Origin: Phycisphaeraceae bacterium
GTDB lineage: Bacteria > Planctomycetota > Phycisphaerae > Phycisphaerales > UBA1924
Assembly (NCBI GenBank): GCA_019636655.1
Contig: JAHBXB010000003.1
Span: 372,001 to 436,000, forward strand
Direction of reading: 5' to 3'
Length of the DNA stretch: 64,000 nucleotides
This document shows positions 1 to 9,080 of this stretch, piece by piece (position 1 is the stretch's first letter; every line of letters starts with the position of its first letter). The notes beneath the pieces are model-generated. The model made no database searches. It was not told where the DNA came from and saw nothing but the letters and a program-made list of their open reading frames with translations. Position numbers and translations under genes: made by a program.

Positions 1-2
1 AT

Positions 3-1259
3 CTCGGATCCAGATCCGACCAACGTCTTCGGCTGCTGACAGCGTGCATCGCGAGGCTGAACGAAGCGGTGGATGAGCGGCTGCTCTCCGAAGCGGCTCT
101 CGACGCCGCCCTGGCTGGGAGTGGGTACACACGCGGCGGGGTGCTCCGTGCGCTCGATTCAGACGGCGATGTTGAGGTGGTCGCCACCACCCGGACGACG
201 GCAGGCGACACGACCGAGTTCCAGTTCAGTCGGTCGCTGATCCGACGTGCAGCGGCGGAAGGCACCGTGGCCCTCTTCGAGGGTGGCACACCGCTCACCT
301 CGGCGACCTACGGGAGCAGCATCGCGGAACTCCAGATCCACTCCGCGCTGTGCACACCGGTGCTGATGGGCGACACGCTGGCCGGCTTCCTGTACCTGGA
401 CGCACGGGGCGAGGAGTCCCGGGTGCGCACGGATGCGGCGGGTTTCTGTGAAGCCATCGCGACGGCCTACGGGATGTCCCTCGCCGCGCTCAAGAGAGCT
501 GAACTTGAGCGCCGCCAGCGGGAACTGATGGCTGAACTCACTTCGGCCCGCGATGCCCAGCAGTTCATTCTGCCCGCGGCATTCGGTCAGGTGGGCGTGG
601 TGCGGTACGCGATGGAAATGCGGCCAGGGCTCTTTGTCGCCGGGGATCTGTTTGACGTGATCGCCCTGGGCGATGGGCGCGTTGGTGTGAGCTTCGGCGA
701 TGTCGCCGGACACGGGGCCGGCTCTGCGATGCTGATGGCGTCGACCCAGTCCTATCTGAACGCAGAGCTCCGCTCGGCCGGAGACCCCGCCAGGGCGATG
801 AACGCCCTAAACCGCTACCTGTGCGACCACTCGGTGCACGGCCGGTTCGTGTCGCTCTGGCTCGGTGTCTTTTCCAGCGATGGTTCGCTTGAGTACGTTG
901 ATGGCGGGCACGGGCACTGGATGCACGTCCGTGGCAGCGAGCCGCTGGTGCTCGACGGGGCCACGTCGAACACGGGTATCCCGGTGGGCATTGATCCGCG
1001 GTTCGCCTACCGCGCATCATCACTGACTCTTCGGCCATCTGACCGCATTATCGCGTACAGTGACGGTGTCCTCGATCAACGGAGCACGATGGGCGAGCGG
1101 TTCGGCAAGGACCGAGTGCTCGCCGCGTTGTCAACGACCAAGTCCGCCGAAGAGGATATCGCGTCGATCTTCGCCGACCTGACCAGATGGGCCAACGGCG
1201 CGATACTCGACGACGATGCGACTGTTGCTTCCATCGAGTTCGAGGGCATTCGGCGGTAG
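3..1259 (+). CDS. GAF-SpoIIE (PP2C-type) serine phosphatase, 5' partial
   Basis: The frame is open from base 3, so the start lies left of the window; the GTG at 69 is only the first possible start inside it. The readable part begins with a GAF-like sensor domain (about the first 160 residues) and then a SpoIIE/RsbU-type phosphatase domain. The metal-binding aspartates sit in the motifs GDLFDV, GDVAGHG, AYSDGVLDQ and the terminal DDDATV. Such enzymes dephosphorylate Ser/Thr on regulators such as anti-sigma-factor antagonists. An FHA or second sensor domain upstream is possible but not visible. The stop is two bases from the stop of the convergent Ser/Thr kinase gene, so a kinase and a phosphatase lie tail to tail; whether they share a substrate is inference. 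Confidence 0.88.
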   Translation, partial: LGSRSDQRLRLLTACIARLNEAVDERLLSEAALDAALAGSGYTRGGVLRALDSDGDVEVVATTRTTAGDTTEFQFSRSLIRRAAAEGTVALFEGGTPLTSATYGSSIAELQIHSALCTPVLMGDTLAGFLYLDARGEESRVRTDAAGFCEAIATAYGMSLAALKRAELERRQRELMAELTSARDAQQFILPAAFGQVGVVRYAMEMRPGLFVAGDLFDVIALGDGRVGVSFGDVAGHGAGSAMLMASTQSYLNAELRSAGDPARAMNALNRYLCDHSVHGRFVSLWLGVFSSDGSLEYVDGGHGHWMHVRGSEPLVLDGATSNTGIPVGIDPRFAYRASSLTLRPSDRIIAYSDGVLDQRSTMGERFGKDRVLAALSTTKSAEEDIASIFADLTRWANGAILDDDATVASIEFEGIRR

Positions 1260-1261
1260 GT

Positions 1262-3934
1262 CTACCGCTTCGCGGTCCGATCCCGCATCGCCTCGGCCAG
1301 GCCCGGCCGGTCCCAAGCGTCGTAGAGCTTGGCAAGCCGACTAATCGCCTTGGTGGTGCGGGGATGGGCCTCACCAAAGAACTTCTCAAGAGCCGGAAGG
1401 CTTGCCTTGAGCTCCGATTCCGCCTCCTCGAACCGCTTCATCTCGGTCAGGCAATCGCCAAGGTTGTTGCGAAAGATCGCGAGGTAGTAGTGGTCTGCGG
1501 GGAGCTGATGGCTCGCGAGCATCAGGGCTTCCCGATACAGAGGCTCGGCCTCGGCGGGCTTGCCGAGCGCCTGCAGGCACATCGCCAGGTTGTTGATCTG
1601 CGGCCAGGCTTCCGGGTCGGCCATCTGGTCGGCTCGACGACGCGCCTCGACCACCTGTCGATAGAGCGGTTCGGCCTTGTCCAACTTTCCCTGGTCCTCG
1701 AGGAGGTAAGCGAGGTTACCCATCATGAGCAGCGTCTTGGGATGGTCCGGACCGAGCTTTCGGGTCTGGAGCCGTACCGCTTCCCGAAGCAGGGGTTCGG
1801 CCTCGTCTAGGCGTTTCTCCCCCACCAAGGCCACGGCAAGGTTCTGCATCGTCACGATCAGACTCGGGTGCTCGGGGTCCAGTTTTTGACGCCGGATCTC
1901 GAGCGCCTTCTTGATCAACTCGATCGCCTCGGCGCCGCGCCCCTGCTTCTGAACCGCGTTCGCCAGCGAGTTCATCGTGAACGCCGTGACCGGATGCTCC
2001 GGGCCGAAGACCTCGGACCTGATCTCCAGGGTCCGCCGGAGCAGTTCTTCGGCTTCCTCGAATCGGCCCAGCATGCTCAGCAGAGACCCGAGGTGGTCCA
2101 TGTTCGTCAGGACATCCCGATCGGTCCGGCCTCCCTTTGCCGTACCCAGCCGGATCGCCTCGCGGAGCAGGGGCTCGGCGGCCTTGAGGTTGCCGCGCTG
2201 GTACTCCAGGCTCGCAAGATCGCCGATGACCGCGGCCGACTCGGCACTGTCCGGGCCAAACCGTTCGATCGTCGCTTCCCGAGCATGGATCAGCAGCGGC
2301 TCGGACTCGTCGAACCTCGCCAGATCATTGAGCACGAGCGCGAGCATGCGCTCGGCGGTGATGGTCTCTGGATGATCGGGTCCGTACGTCTCCCGGGCAA
2401 GGTCGACGGCGTTCCGGGCGTGCGGCTCGGCCTTGGCCGACTGGCCGACCCCCTTGTACGTGTTCGCGATGGACCCGAGGATGGAGAGCCTGACCCGTGG
2501 GCGAGCCGGAGCGGACGCCTTGAGCGACTCCGCGGCGATATCCAGCATCTCCCTGACGGTCATGTCTCGTTCGTTGTCCTGCTCGGGATCGGCCGCGGTG
2601 AGCATCGTGGTGAGGAACTGGTTCACGGCCTTGGCGTTGGCCGCCTCCTCTTCCGCGGCTCGCTGAGCGATGGTCGCCTCGTTCTCCCGCCGCTGGGCCA
2701 GCTCCCATCCCCTCATCGCTTCGGCCGCTTGCCACGCCGTGGCAACCGCGCCGGCGATCAGGATGACGCCGGCGACCGCGATCGCGGCGACGAGGCCGCG
2801 GTTTCGGCGTGCGAACTTGGTGAACTGGTACACCGCGCTCGCGGGTCGCGCCACGATCGGTTCGTGCCTGAGGTAGCGCCCCAGGTCGGCAGCGAGTTCA
2901 GTCGCGGACTGGTACCGCCGCTCGCGGTCCCGCTCAAGGGCCTTCGAGCAGATGGTCTGGAGGTCGCCCCGCAGACCGCGGTCGCACGATCCGAGGAGAA
3001 CCGGCTCGTCCTGGCCGATGATCCTCACAGCCTCTGGGAACGTTCGATCGGCGATGGCGTGCGGGAGCCGGCCGGCGAGCAGTTCGTAGAGGATCACGCC
3101 GAGCGCGTACACGTCGGACCGGGTATCGAGGTCGTTGGGGTCGCCCGCGACCTGTTCGGGGCTCATGTAGGGCACCGTGCCGACCAGTTGACCCGCTTCC
3201 GTCTGCAGCGTCGCCGACGGGTTATCCGAATCCGCGCGGGCAATACCGAAGTCCAGGACTTTCGGCTCTCCGACGGCGTCGGCTCCTCGCCTTGCGATCA
3301 GGATGTTGCTGGGCTTGAGGTCACGGTGGATGATGCCCTTCTGGTGGGCATGGTGAACGGCATCGCACACCTTAATCATGAGGCGGATTCGGTCCCGCAC
3401 GCCGAGATCGGCCTGTCGAACATGGTCGCCCAGGGGCACCCCGTCGACGTGCTCCATCGCAAAGAACGGCTGAAGCCCAAGCCCTGTGTCCGCCGTTCCC
3501 GCCTCGTAGATCTGGGCGATACCCGGGTGCTGCAGGAGTCCCAGGATCTGCGCCTCGTGCTCGAACCTCCGAAGCATCCGCGGAGTCAGCAGCCCTGGGC
3601 GTACAACCTTCAGGGCGATGAGACGGTCCGGACGCTCTTGGCGGGCAAGGTACACCACTCCCATCCCGCCCTCACCGAGGACATCCACGATGGCGTAGGA
3701 CCCGATTCGCTCCGGATGGACCGGGCGTCTTCCGGGCTCCGAAGCTGCGATCCCCTCGCTCGCGGCCGATGGCCGATCAACGGTGGCTTCCTCCTGGCTC
3801 CGCATAAGCCGGTCGAAGTCCGCTCGACGGTCGGAAGGGCACCGACGGGCGATGAACGCCGCACGCTCCGAAGGCGGCAGCGCAACCGCGGCGCGAACAA
3901 GATCCAAGAGTGCGGTGTCTTCGATTCGGCTCAT
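1262..3934 (-). CDS. Ser/Thr protein kinase with transmembrane segment and TPR tail
   Basis: Protein of 890 residues. The kinase domain spans about 80-355: glycine loop GEGGMG at 87-92, ATP lysine K109 in IALKVV, helix-C glutamate near E127, catalytic loop HRDLKPSN at 203-210, DFG at 228-230 and SPEQ at 258-261. All catalytic residues are present, so it should be active. A basic stretch ARRNRG is followed by one membrane helix at about 381-401. The region from about 450 to the end is a long array of 42-residue TPR units of the kinesin-light-chain type, with motifs such as HPETI, HPVTAF, HPSLIV and HPKTLL. This architecture is very common in Planctomycetota and Acidobacteriota. The TPR part would face the periplasm and bind an unknown ligand. 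Confidence 0.93.
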   Translation of the reverse strand: MSRIEDTALLDLVRAAVALPPSERAAFIARRCPSDRRADFDRLMRSQEEATVDRPSAASEGIAASEPGRRPVHPERIGSYAIVDVLGEGGMGVVYLARQERPDRLIALKVVRPGLLTPRMLRRFEHEAQILGLLQHPGIAQIYEAGTADTGLGLQPFFAMEHVDGVPLGDHVRQADLGVRDRIRLMIKVCDAVHHAHQKGIIHRDLKPSNILIARRGADAVGEPKVLDFGIARADSDNPSATLQTEAGQLVGTVPYMSPEQVAGDPNDLDTRSDVYALGVILYELLAGRLPHAIADRTFPEAVRIIGQDEPVLLGSCDRGLRGDLQTICSKALERDRERRYQSATELAADLGRYLRHEPIVARPASAVYQFTKFARRNRGLVAAIAVAGVILIAGAVATAWQAAEAMRGWELAQRRENEATIAQRAAEEEAANAKAVNQFLTTMLTAADPEQDNERDMTVREMLDIAAESLKASAPARPRVRLSILGSIANTYKGVGQSAKAEPHARNAVDLARETYGPDHPETITAERMLALVLNDLARFDESEPLLIHAREATIERFGPDSAESAAVIGDLASLEYQRGNLKAAEPLLREAIRLGTAKGGRTDRDVLTNMDHLGSLLSMLGRFEEAEELLRRTLEIRSEVFGPEHPVTAFTMNSLANAVQKQGRGAEAIELIKKALEIRRQKLDPEHPSLIVTMQNLAVALVGEKRLDEAEPLLREAVRLQTRKLGPDHPKTLLMMGNLAYLLEDQGKLDKAEPLYRQVVEARRRADQMADPEAWPQINNLAMCLQALGKPAEAEPLYREALMLASHQLPADHYYLAIFRNNLGDCLTEMKRFEEAESELKASLPALEKFFGEAHPRTTKAISRLAKLYDAWDRPGLAEAMRDRTAKR

Positions 3935-4143
3935 GGCAATACCCAGTGTGATCCGCTTCGGGCAACACGTCCATTCGTCCAGAGCAAATGCTCCGGGCTC
4001 CAGCGAACAACCAGTGGAGCTCCCCCTGCTTGACCCCCGTGACTCCCCTTATCGGATCTCAGGCTCCTCCTGGCCAGGGGCATCGCGGTCCCGAGGCACA
4101 TCCCCTTCGGGCCGGACGGCCGCTATGCTTCGAACCCTGCAGG

Positions 4144-4230
4144 GCCGGAGTGGCGGAACTGGCAGACGCGACGGATTCAAAATCCGTTGGGGCTGATACC
4201 CCCGTGCAGGTTCGATTCCTGTCTCCGGCA
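4144..4230 (+). tRNA. tRNA-Leu (CAA anticodon)
   Basis: An 87-base cloverleaf with acceptor stem GCCGGAG/CTCCGGC and discriminator A at 4230. The anticodon stem ACGGA/TCCGT holds the loop TTCAAAA, giving anticodon CAA. The long variable arm (TGGGGCTGATACCCCCGT region) is typical of leucine tRNA, and the T loop is GGTTCGATTCC. No CCA is encoded. Confidence 0.96.
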
Positions 4231-4446
4231 TTGGCGAGTTGGCGGGCCTCCCGAGGGCTGCCGCCGTCGGCGTGGGCCGACAGAATCCGAGCAGCCGAAG
4301 GAACCCGACGTGCGGGGCCGGCGTACGAGGGCTGCACAGGGGAGGTGGAGCCGGGGGAGGGTTTCGCGGCTAACGTTGTGGTCCCCGACTCCGTTGGGGC
4401 CCGTCGCTCAGTTTTGTCCATATCCACGCACCAGAAAGGCGCACGC

Positions 4447-4791
4447 ATGTCGGATACCCCGAATCCTCAGCAGCAGCAGGCTCAGCTCCGCATCGACGAA
4501 GCGAAGATGCACACCACCTACGCCAACACGATCCGCACCTCGACGACCGCGGACGAGGTCGTGCTTGATTTCGGCATCAACCTGCCCATGCCATCCGAAG
4601 GAAACACGCCGACCTTCCTGTTCAGCGTCGGCAGCCGGGTGGTCATGAACTGGCGCGGCGCCAAGCGGCTCGCCATCAGTCTCGGACAGGTCATCCGCCA
4701 GTACGAGGAGCGCAACGGGACGATCGACATGGGGATGGGCCAGCAGCCCCAGCAAGGCGGCGATACGAACGGGCCTCGGCTGTCAAAGTGA
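4447..4791 (+). CDS. DUF3467 family protein
   Basis: A 114-residue protein whose core (about 20-90) reads YANTIRTSTTADEVVLDFG ... NWRGAKRLAISLGQVIRQYE, matching the small DUF3467 family found across many bacteria; its function is not known. The start ATG at 4447 was chosen over upstream in-frame codons because the protein family begins here, a GAAAGG ribosome site lies about 8 bases upstream, and the upstream reading frame runs through tRNA-Leu. Both ends are glutamine-rich. It is monocistronic: a strong terminator follows its stop. Confidence 0.85.
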   Translation: MSDTPNPQQQQAQLRIDEAKMHTTYANTIRTSTTADEVVLDFGINLPMPSEGNTPTFLFSVGSRVVMNWRGAKRLAISLGQVIRQYEERNGTIDMGMGQQPQQGGDTNGPRLSK

Positions 4792-4827
4792 CAGCCCGGC
4801 ACCGCCGCGGCAAAGGGACGGTCCAAG

Positions 4828-4867
4828 AACACGCGGGCGCCGCACGGCCCCGCGTGTTTGATTTTTT
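4828..4867 (+). terminator. Rho-independent terminator after DUF3467 gene
   Basis: A ten-base perfect inverted repeat AACACGCGGG (4828-4837) / CCCGCGTGTT (4849-4858) with an 11-base loop is followed by GATTTTTT. It separates the DUF3467 gene from the MoxR/Bat operon. Confidence 0.88.
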
Positions 4868-5003
4868 GGCGACACTTTTCCGATCGAAATGCGACGGACA
4901 ACGTACCCATAGGCATCGGGTAGATTGTCGCTCGCACCGAGCCAGCATCCGGCGGACCGGACCGACCGAGAGCGAGGCACAGAGCCCCACGAAGGATCCC
5001 CGC

Positions 5004-5993
5004 ATGACGACGGCAACGGGCACCATGAACAGCGAGATCGAGTCGCACGCACGGACGATCAAGTCGCTGACCGACAAGGTCGGCGAGACCGTCGTCGGGC
5101 AGGAAAAGATGGTAAAAGGCTTGATGATCGGCCTGCTCTCCAACGGCCACGTGCTGCTGGAGGGCGTGCCCGGTCTCGCCAAGACGCTGACGGTGAGCAC
5201 GCTCGCCCGAGCCATCGATGCGACCTACCAGAGAATCCAGTTCACGCCGGACCTGCTCCCGGCCGACGTCGTCGGCACACAGATCTACAACCCCCGCGAG
5301 GCGACCTTCTCCGCCCGCAAGGGGCCGGTTTTCGCGAACATCGTCCTCGCCGATGAGATCAACCGGGCGCCGGCGAAAGTCCAGTCAGCGCTCCTCGAGG
5401 CGATGCAGGAGCGTCACGTCACGATCGGCGACACCACGTTCCATCTCCCCGACCCCTTCCTTGTGCTCGCGACACAGAACCCGATCGAGCAGGAGGGCAC
5501 CTACCCGCTCCCCGAGGCGCAGGTCGATCGTTTCATGCTCAAACTGAAGATCGACTACCCGAGCAAGTCGCAGGAGCGCCTGATCCTGGACCGCATGGCG
5601 ACCACACAACGCCCCGCCGGCATATCACCCGTCATCCACATCAACGACCTGATTGCCGCCCGCGCGGCGGCGGATTCGGTGCACGTCGATGCCAAGATCC
5701 GGGACTACATCGTGGACATCGTGCACGCCACGCGGGAGCCGACCGAATACGGCCTCGCGCTCTCGAATCTCATCGAGTTCGGGGCCTCCCCCCGCGCCAC
5801 CATCGCGTTGACCATCGCGTCGAGGTCCCATGCCCTTCTCAGCGGCCGCGGCTACGTCACGCCGCACGATGTGAAGTCGGTCGCCATGGATGTGCTGCGC
5901 CACCGCGTGGGTGTCTCCTACGAGGCTGAGGCCCAGTCCATCACTCCCGAACGGATCGTCTCGCAGGTGCTGGAGGCCATCGCCGTTCCCTAG
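5004..5993 (+). CDS. MoxR family AAA+ ATPase (first gene of the Bat operon)
   Basis: A 329-residue MoxR-type AAA+ ATPase. Walker A is GVPGLAKT at 54-61, Walker B IVLADE at 113-118 followed by INRAPAKVQSALLEAMQE, and sensor 1 is ATQNPIEQEGTYPLPEAQ, all signatures of the family. MoxR ATPases act as chaperones for assembly or activation of VWA-domain proteins. The ATG at 5004 was preferred over upstream in-frame codons because the family N-terminus starts here; the upstream frame crosses the terminator at 4828-4867. It heads a unit of eight co-directional genes whose products include two VWA proteins, its likely clients. Confidence 0.93.
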   Translation: MTTATGTMNSEIESHARTIKSLTDKVGETVVGQEKMVKGLMIGLLSNGHVLLEGVPGLAKTLTVSTLARAIDATYQRIQFTPDLLPADVVGTQIYNPREATFSARKGPVFANIVLADEINRAPAKVQSALLEAMQERHVTIGDTTFHLPDPFLVLATQNPIEQEGTYPLPEAQVDRFMLKLKIDYPSKSQERLILDRMATTQRPAGISPVIHINDLIAARAAADSVHVDAKIRDYIVDIVHATREPTEYGLALSNLIEFGASPRATIALTIASRSHALLSGRGYVTPHDVKSVAMDVLRHRVGVSYEAEAQSITPERIVSQVLEAIAVP

Positions 5994-6031
5994 GCCGGAT
6001 CGACTCCCCACACCCGTCTCCAGGACGCTCC

Positions 6032-6919
6032 ATGACACCGGAACTGCTTGCACAACAGGTCCGCAACCTCGAGATCACGACCCGCCGCGTCGTGACCGAG
6101 GTCTTCGCCGGGGAGTACTCCTCGGCATTCAAGGGACGCGGCATCGAGTTCGCCGATGTGCGGGAGTACCAGCCCGGCGACGACGTCCGGACTATCGATT
6201 GGAACGTCACAGCCCGCGCAGGGCGTCCGTTCGTGAAGCGGTTCACGGAAGAGCGGGAACTGACGGTGATGCTCGCGGTGGACCTCAGCGCCAGCGGCGC
6301 ATTCGGGACGACCGACCGCGAGAAGCGTGAGCTCGCGGCCGAGGTCTGCGGGGTGCTGGCGTTCGCTGCTCTAAAGAAGAACGACCGCGTCGGGCTGCTC
6401 GCCTTCTCCGATGAGGTCGAGCTCTTCATCCCACCCCGCAAGGGCGCCCGCCACACACTCCGCCTGATCCGTGAGTTACTCGCCTTCGAACCCAATCGCA
6501 CCGGCACGAGCCTCGCCGCGGTATCGGATCACTTGGCGCGAGTGCTGCACCGGCGGAGCGTCCTGTTCGTCGTTTCCGATTTCCAAACCGAGCAGATCGA
6601 ACATCCCCTCGGCCTGCTGACCCAGCGCCACGATGTTGTTGCGATCGATGTATCCGACCCGCTTGAGTCCTCCCTCGACCGGCTCGGCCGGGGCATCGGC
6701 CTGGTCGAGGTGACGGATCCGGAGACCGGCCACCGAGTGCTGCTGGACACCTCAAGCCGGCGGGTCCGCAACGCCTACCGCGCGCTGTCGCACTCGATCC
6801 GCGGGCAACTCGACGCCACGCTCTCGCGGCTCGGCATCGATCGCGTCAGCATCGGAACCGATCGTGACTACATCCATGAACTCACCAAACTGTTCAAACG
6901 AAGAGAACACCGCCGCTGA
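6032..6919 (+). CDS. DUF58 domain protein
   Basis: A 295-residue protein with the DUF58 signature GRGIEFADVREYQPGDDVRTIDWN at about 36-59 and a degenerate VWA-like fold after it (LAVDLSASGAFGT resembles a MIDAS motif). DUF58 genes nearly always follow moxR in Bat-type operons; the protein is thought to work with the ATPase on the VWA proteins downstream. The gene begins 38 bases after the MoxR stop. Confidence 0.92.
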   Translation: MTPELLAQQVRNLEITTRRVVTEVFAGEYSSAFKGRGIEFADVREYQPGDDVRTIDWNVTARAGRPFVKRFTEERELTVMLAVDLSASGAFGTTDREKRELAAEVCGVLAFAALKKNDRVGLLAFSDEVELFIPPRKGARHTLRLIRELLAFEPNRTGTSLAAVSDHLARVLHRRSVLFVVSDFQTEQIEHPLGLLTQRHDVVAIDVSDPLESSLDRLGRGIGLVEVTDPETGHRVLLDTSSRRVRNAYRALSHSIRGQLDATLSRLGIDRVSIGTDRDYIHELTKLFKRREHRR

Positions 6920-6963
6920 CACGACGGCTCGACCCTGTGACGCATCAGCCGAAAGGACAATCG

Positions 6964-8049
6964 GTGAGCCTCAGTCCCCGCCAATCCCTCTCTCTGCCTC
7001 TCGTCGCCGCGGCCACCGCGCTGCTCTGGTCGGCCAGCGTTCTCGCTGACCAGCCGGCTCTGCCAGGCTCAAACGCCCCCGCCGCAACCGCATCGCGTGG
7101 CCCGCACAGCTCGACCTATCACGCCAAGGGCGGCACCCTCGTCGCATCGCTCTCAGATACCTCGCCTTCCTGCACCGACAAACTGGTCCTCACGCTCACC
7201 GCTGCCGGCGCTCCAGGTTCGGCGGTGTTGTGGCCCGATGTTCCCAGCGATCTCGGCGGATTCACGGTCTCCGGCACCACCGACAGCCCCCCCACTCTTG
7301 CGCGTGTTGGCGACAGGGCAGAGCTGCAGCAGGTCTCGCGCCGAACCTATGTGCTGGCGCCCTACCTGCCTGGCGACTACCGCATCCCGCCACTGAAAGT
7401 CCAGTTCAAGTCACCGGGCCACGATTCGGTCTCGATCTCTACCGACCCAATCTCCGTCCTCGTACGCTCCGAGATTGATCCGCAGGGTGATCCGCCTGAC
7501 CCGAGCGTGCTTCGCGAAGTTGTCTCGCTCCCGGCCGAATCGGCGCCGCCGTGGCTCTGGCTCGGTGTGGCCGGTGCCGGCGTAGCCGCGATCGCTATTG
7601 CTGCGGCGATTGCCTCGCTGCGGAACCGACGCCGGGCCCAGCCGATCGATCTTCTCGGGCTGCTGACAGGCCGCCTGCGGGCGCTGGACGCCTCCCTCCA
7701 ACAGGCGCCCGTGCGGCCCCTCGGTTTCTACATCGAACTGTCCGCGGTCCTGCGCGAGTACCTGTCCCTCCGCTTCCAGATCCCGGCGACCGAGATGACG
7801 ACACAGGAACTCGCCACCAGGCTGGATTCGTCCGAAGTTCCCGCCGCGGATCGCCCGTGGATCATCCCGCACCTTTCCCGCAGCGATGAGGCGAAGTTCG
7901 GGGGCGAGCAGTTCGGTATTGAGACTCTCCGCGATGATTGCCGGCGCGTCGCCCAGTTCATCGAGACCACGCACCCCGACGACAATGACCCCGGGAGCAA
8001 GCAAAGACCTCCCGCTGCGCCGCACGGTCGAGAGGAGGCCCGGCGATGA
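6964..8049 (+). CDS. BatD-like/DUF4381-like single-pass membrane protein
   Basis: The start is taken as GTG 6964, which has GAAAGGA six bases upstream; a GTG 27 bases earlier is in frame but has no ribosome site. The 361-residue product has a signal peptide (about 1-27, ending SASVLA), an extracytoplasmic beta-rich domain to about 190 that resembles one BatD module (YVLAPYLPGDYRIPPLKVQF), a membrane helix at about 196-219, a basic stop NRRRAQ, and a cytoplasmic helical domain with LREYLSLRFQIPATEMTTQEL as in DUF4381 and related Bat-operon proteins. It overlaps the next gene by four bases (ATGA). Confidence 0.8.
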   Translation: MSLSPRQSLSLPLVAAATALLWSASVLADQPALPGSNAPAATASRGPHSSTYHAKGGTLVASLSDTSPSCTDKLVLTLTAAGAPGSAVLWPDVPSDLGGFTVSGTTDSPPTLARVGDRAELQQVSRRTYVLAPYLPGDYRIPPLKVQFKSPGHDSVSISTDPISVLVRSEIDPQGDPPDPSVLREVVSLPAESAPPWLWLGVAGAGVAAIAIAAAIASLRNRRRAQPIDLLGLLTGRLRALDASLQQAPVRPLGFYIELSAVLREYLSLRFQIPATEMTTQELATRLDSSEVPAADRPWIIPHLSRSDEAKFGGEQFGIETLRDDCRRVAQFIETTHPDDNDPGSKQRPPAAPHGREEARR

Positions 8050-9080
8050 TGCGGTTCGAATCGCCATGGGCCCTGTTGCTGCTGGCGCTGGTCCCGCTTG
8101 TGATCTATCTCGCACGGCGCCCAGGTCGCACCGCCGCGCTCTTGCTCCCGACAGCACGCCTCGCGGCGATGTCCGGTCGCACGTGGCGAACCCGGCTGAT
8201 GCCGGCCCTGTGGCTGCTCCGTGCCGCCGCCGTGGCTCTCCTTGTCGTGGCGATCGCCAGGCCCCAGCTCGGTTCGGGTCGTGTTCAAACCAGCACGGAT
8301 GCTGTCGCCATCCAACTCGTCGTGGATCGGTCCGGTTCGATGGCCGAGCCAATGCTCTACCAGGGGTCGGCCGCTCGCCGGTTGGACGTTGTCAAGCACG
8401 TGCTCACCGGCTTTGTCGAAGGGAACGGAAGGGGCCTCAAGGGCCGCGCCGCCGACCTGGTCGGTCTTGTCTCTTTCGGATCGCTGGCCGAGACCGTGTG
8501 CCCCCTCGTCCGGGATCCCAAGGCACTGGTCGATCTCATCGATTCGATCCAGATCCCAACGACACGGGCCGAGGGCCAGACCGCGCTCGGAGACGGCTTG
8601 GCGCTCGGCGCCGCCCGCCTTCAGCGGGCCGAGGAGGACCTCAAGCGAAGGCAGGAGACGGGCGCAGGCGATTCGGTCACGATCAAGAGCAAAGTCATCG
8701 TGCTGCTCACCGATGGAGCCCAGACCCCCGGCCTCGGCGATCACATGCCGATCGAGGCTGCGCAGATGTGCGCGGACTGGGGAATCCGTGTCTACACCAT
8801 CGGCATCGGAGCCCGTGAGGGATTCTTCGATCTGCGCGAGTTCGATGAACCCACACTTCAGCGCATTGCGCAGATGACCGGCGGGGTCTACCGCCGTGCC
8901 CAGGACGGCGACGCCCTGGAGCGCATCTACGCCGAGATCGACTCGCTCGAAAAGACCCGCGTCCAGACGTTCGAGTACACCGACTACGAGGAGCGCTTCA
9001 CGACGTTTGCCGCCGCGGCGGCCGCCGCGCTCGCGGCGCAGGTCCTGCTCTCCGCAACCGTGCTCAGGAGGCTGCCCTGA
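8046..9080 (+). CDS. BatA-type VWA membrane protein
   Basis: A 344-residue protein with the BatA layout: two N-terminal membrane helices (about 8-22 and 56-72, the first preceded by MMRFESPWA), a VWA domain from about 85 with the MIDAS motif DRSGS at 94-98, and a hydrophobic C-terminal helix near 315-335. MIDAS binds a divalent cation used in protein contacts. The start overlaps the upstream stop and the stop codon overlaps the start of BatB by one base, so translation is coupled through the operon. Confidence 0.92.
   Translation: MMRFESPWALLLLALVPLVIYLARRPGRTAALLLPTARLAAMSGRTWRTRLMPALWLLRAAAVALLVVAIARPQLGSGRVQTSTDAVAIQLVVDRSGSMAEPMLYQGSAARRLDVVKHVLTGFVEGNGRGLKGRAADLVGLVSFGSLAETVCPLVRDPKALVDLIDSIQIPTTRAEGQTALGDGLALGAARLQRAEEDLKRRQETGAGDSVTIKSKVIVLLTDGAQTPGLGDHMPIEAAQMCADWGIRVYTIGIGAREGFFDLREFDEPTLQRIAQMTGGVYRRAQDGDALERIYAEIDSLEKTRVQTFEYTDYEERFTTFAAAAAAALAAQVLLSATVLRRLP

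Noticed and set aside
1868-4033. 721-codon open frame antisense to the Ser/Thr kinase gene
   Set aside because: It mirrors the TPR repeats in a GC-rich gene and lacks domain motifs; the minus-strand kinase is complete.
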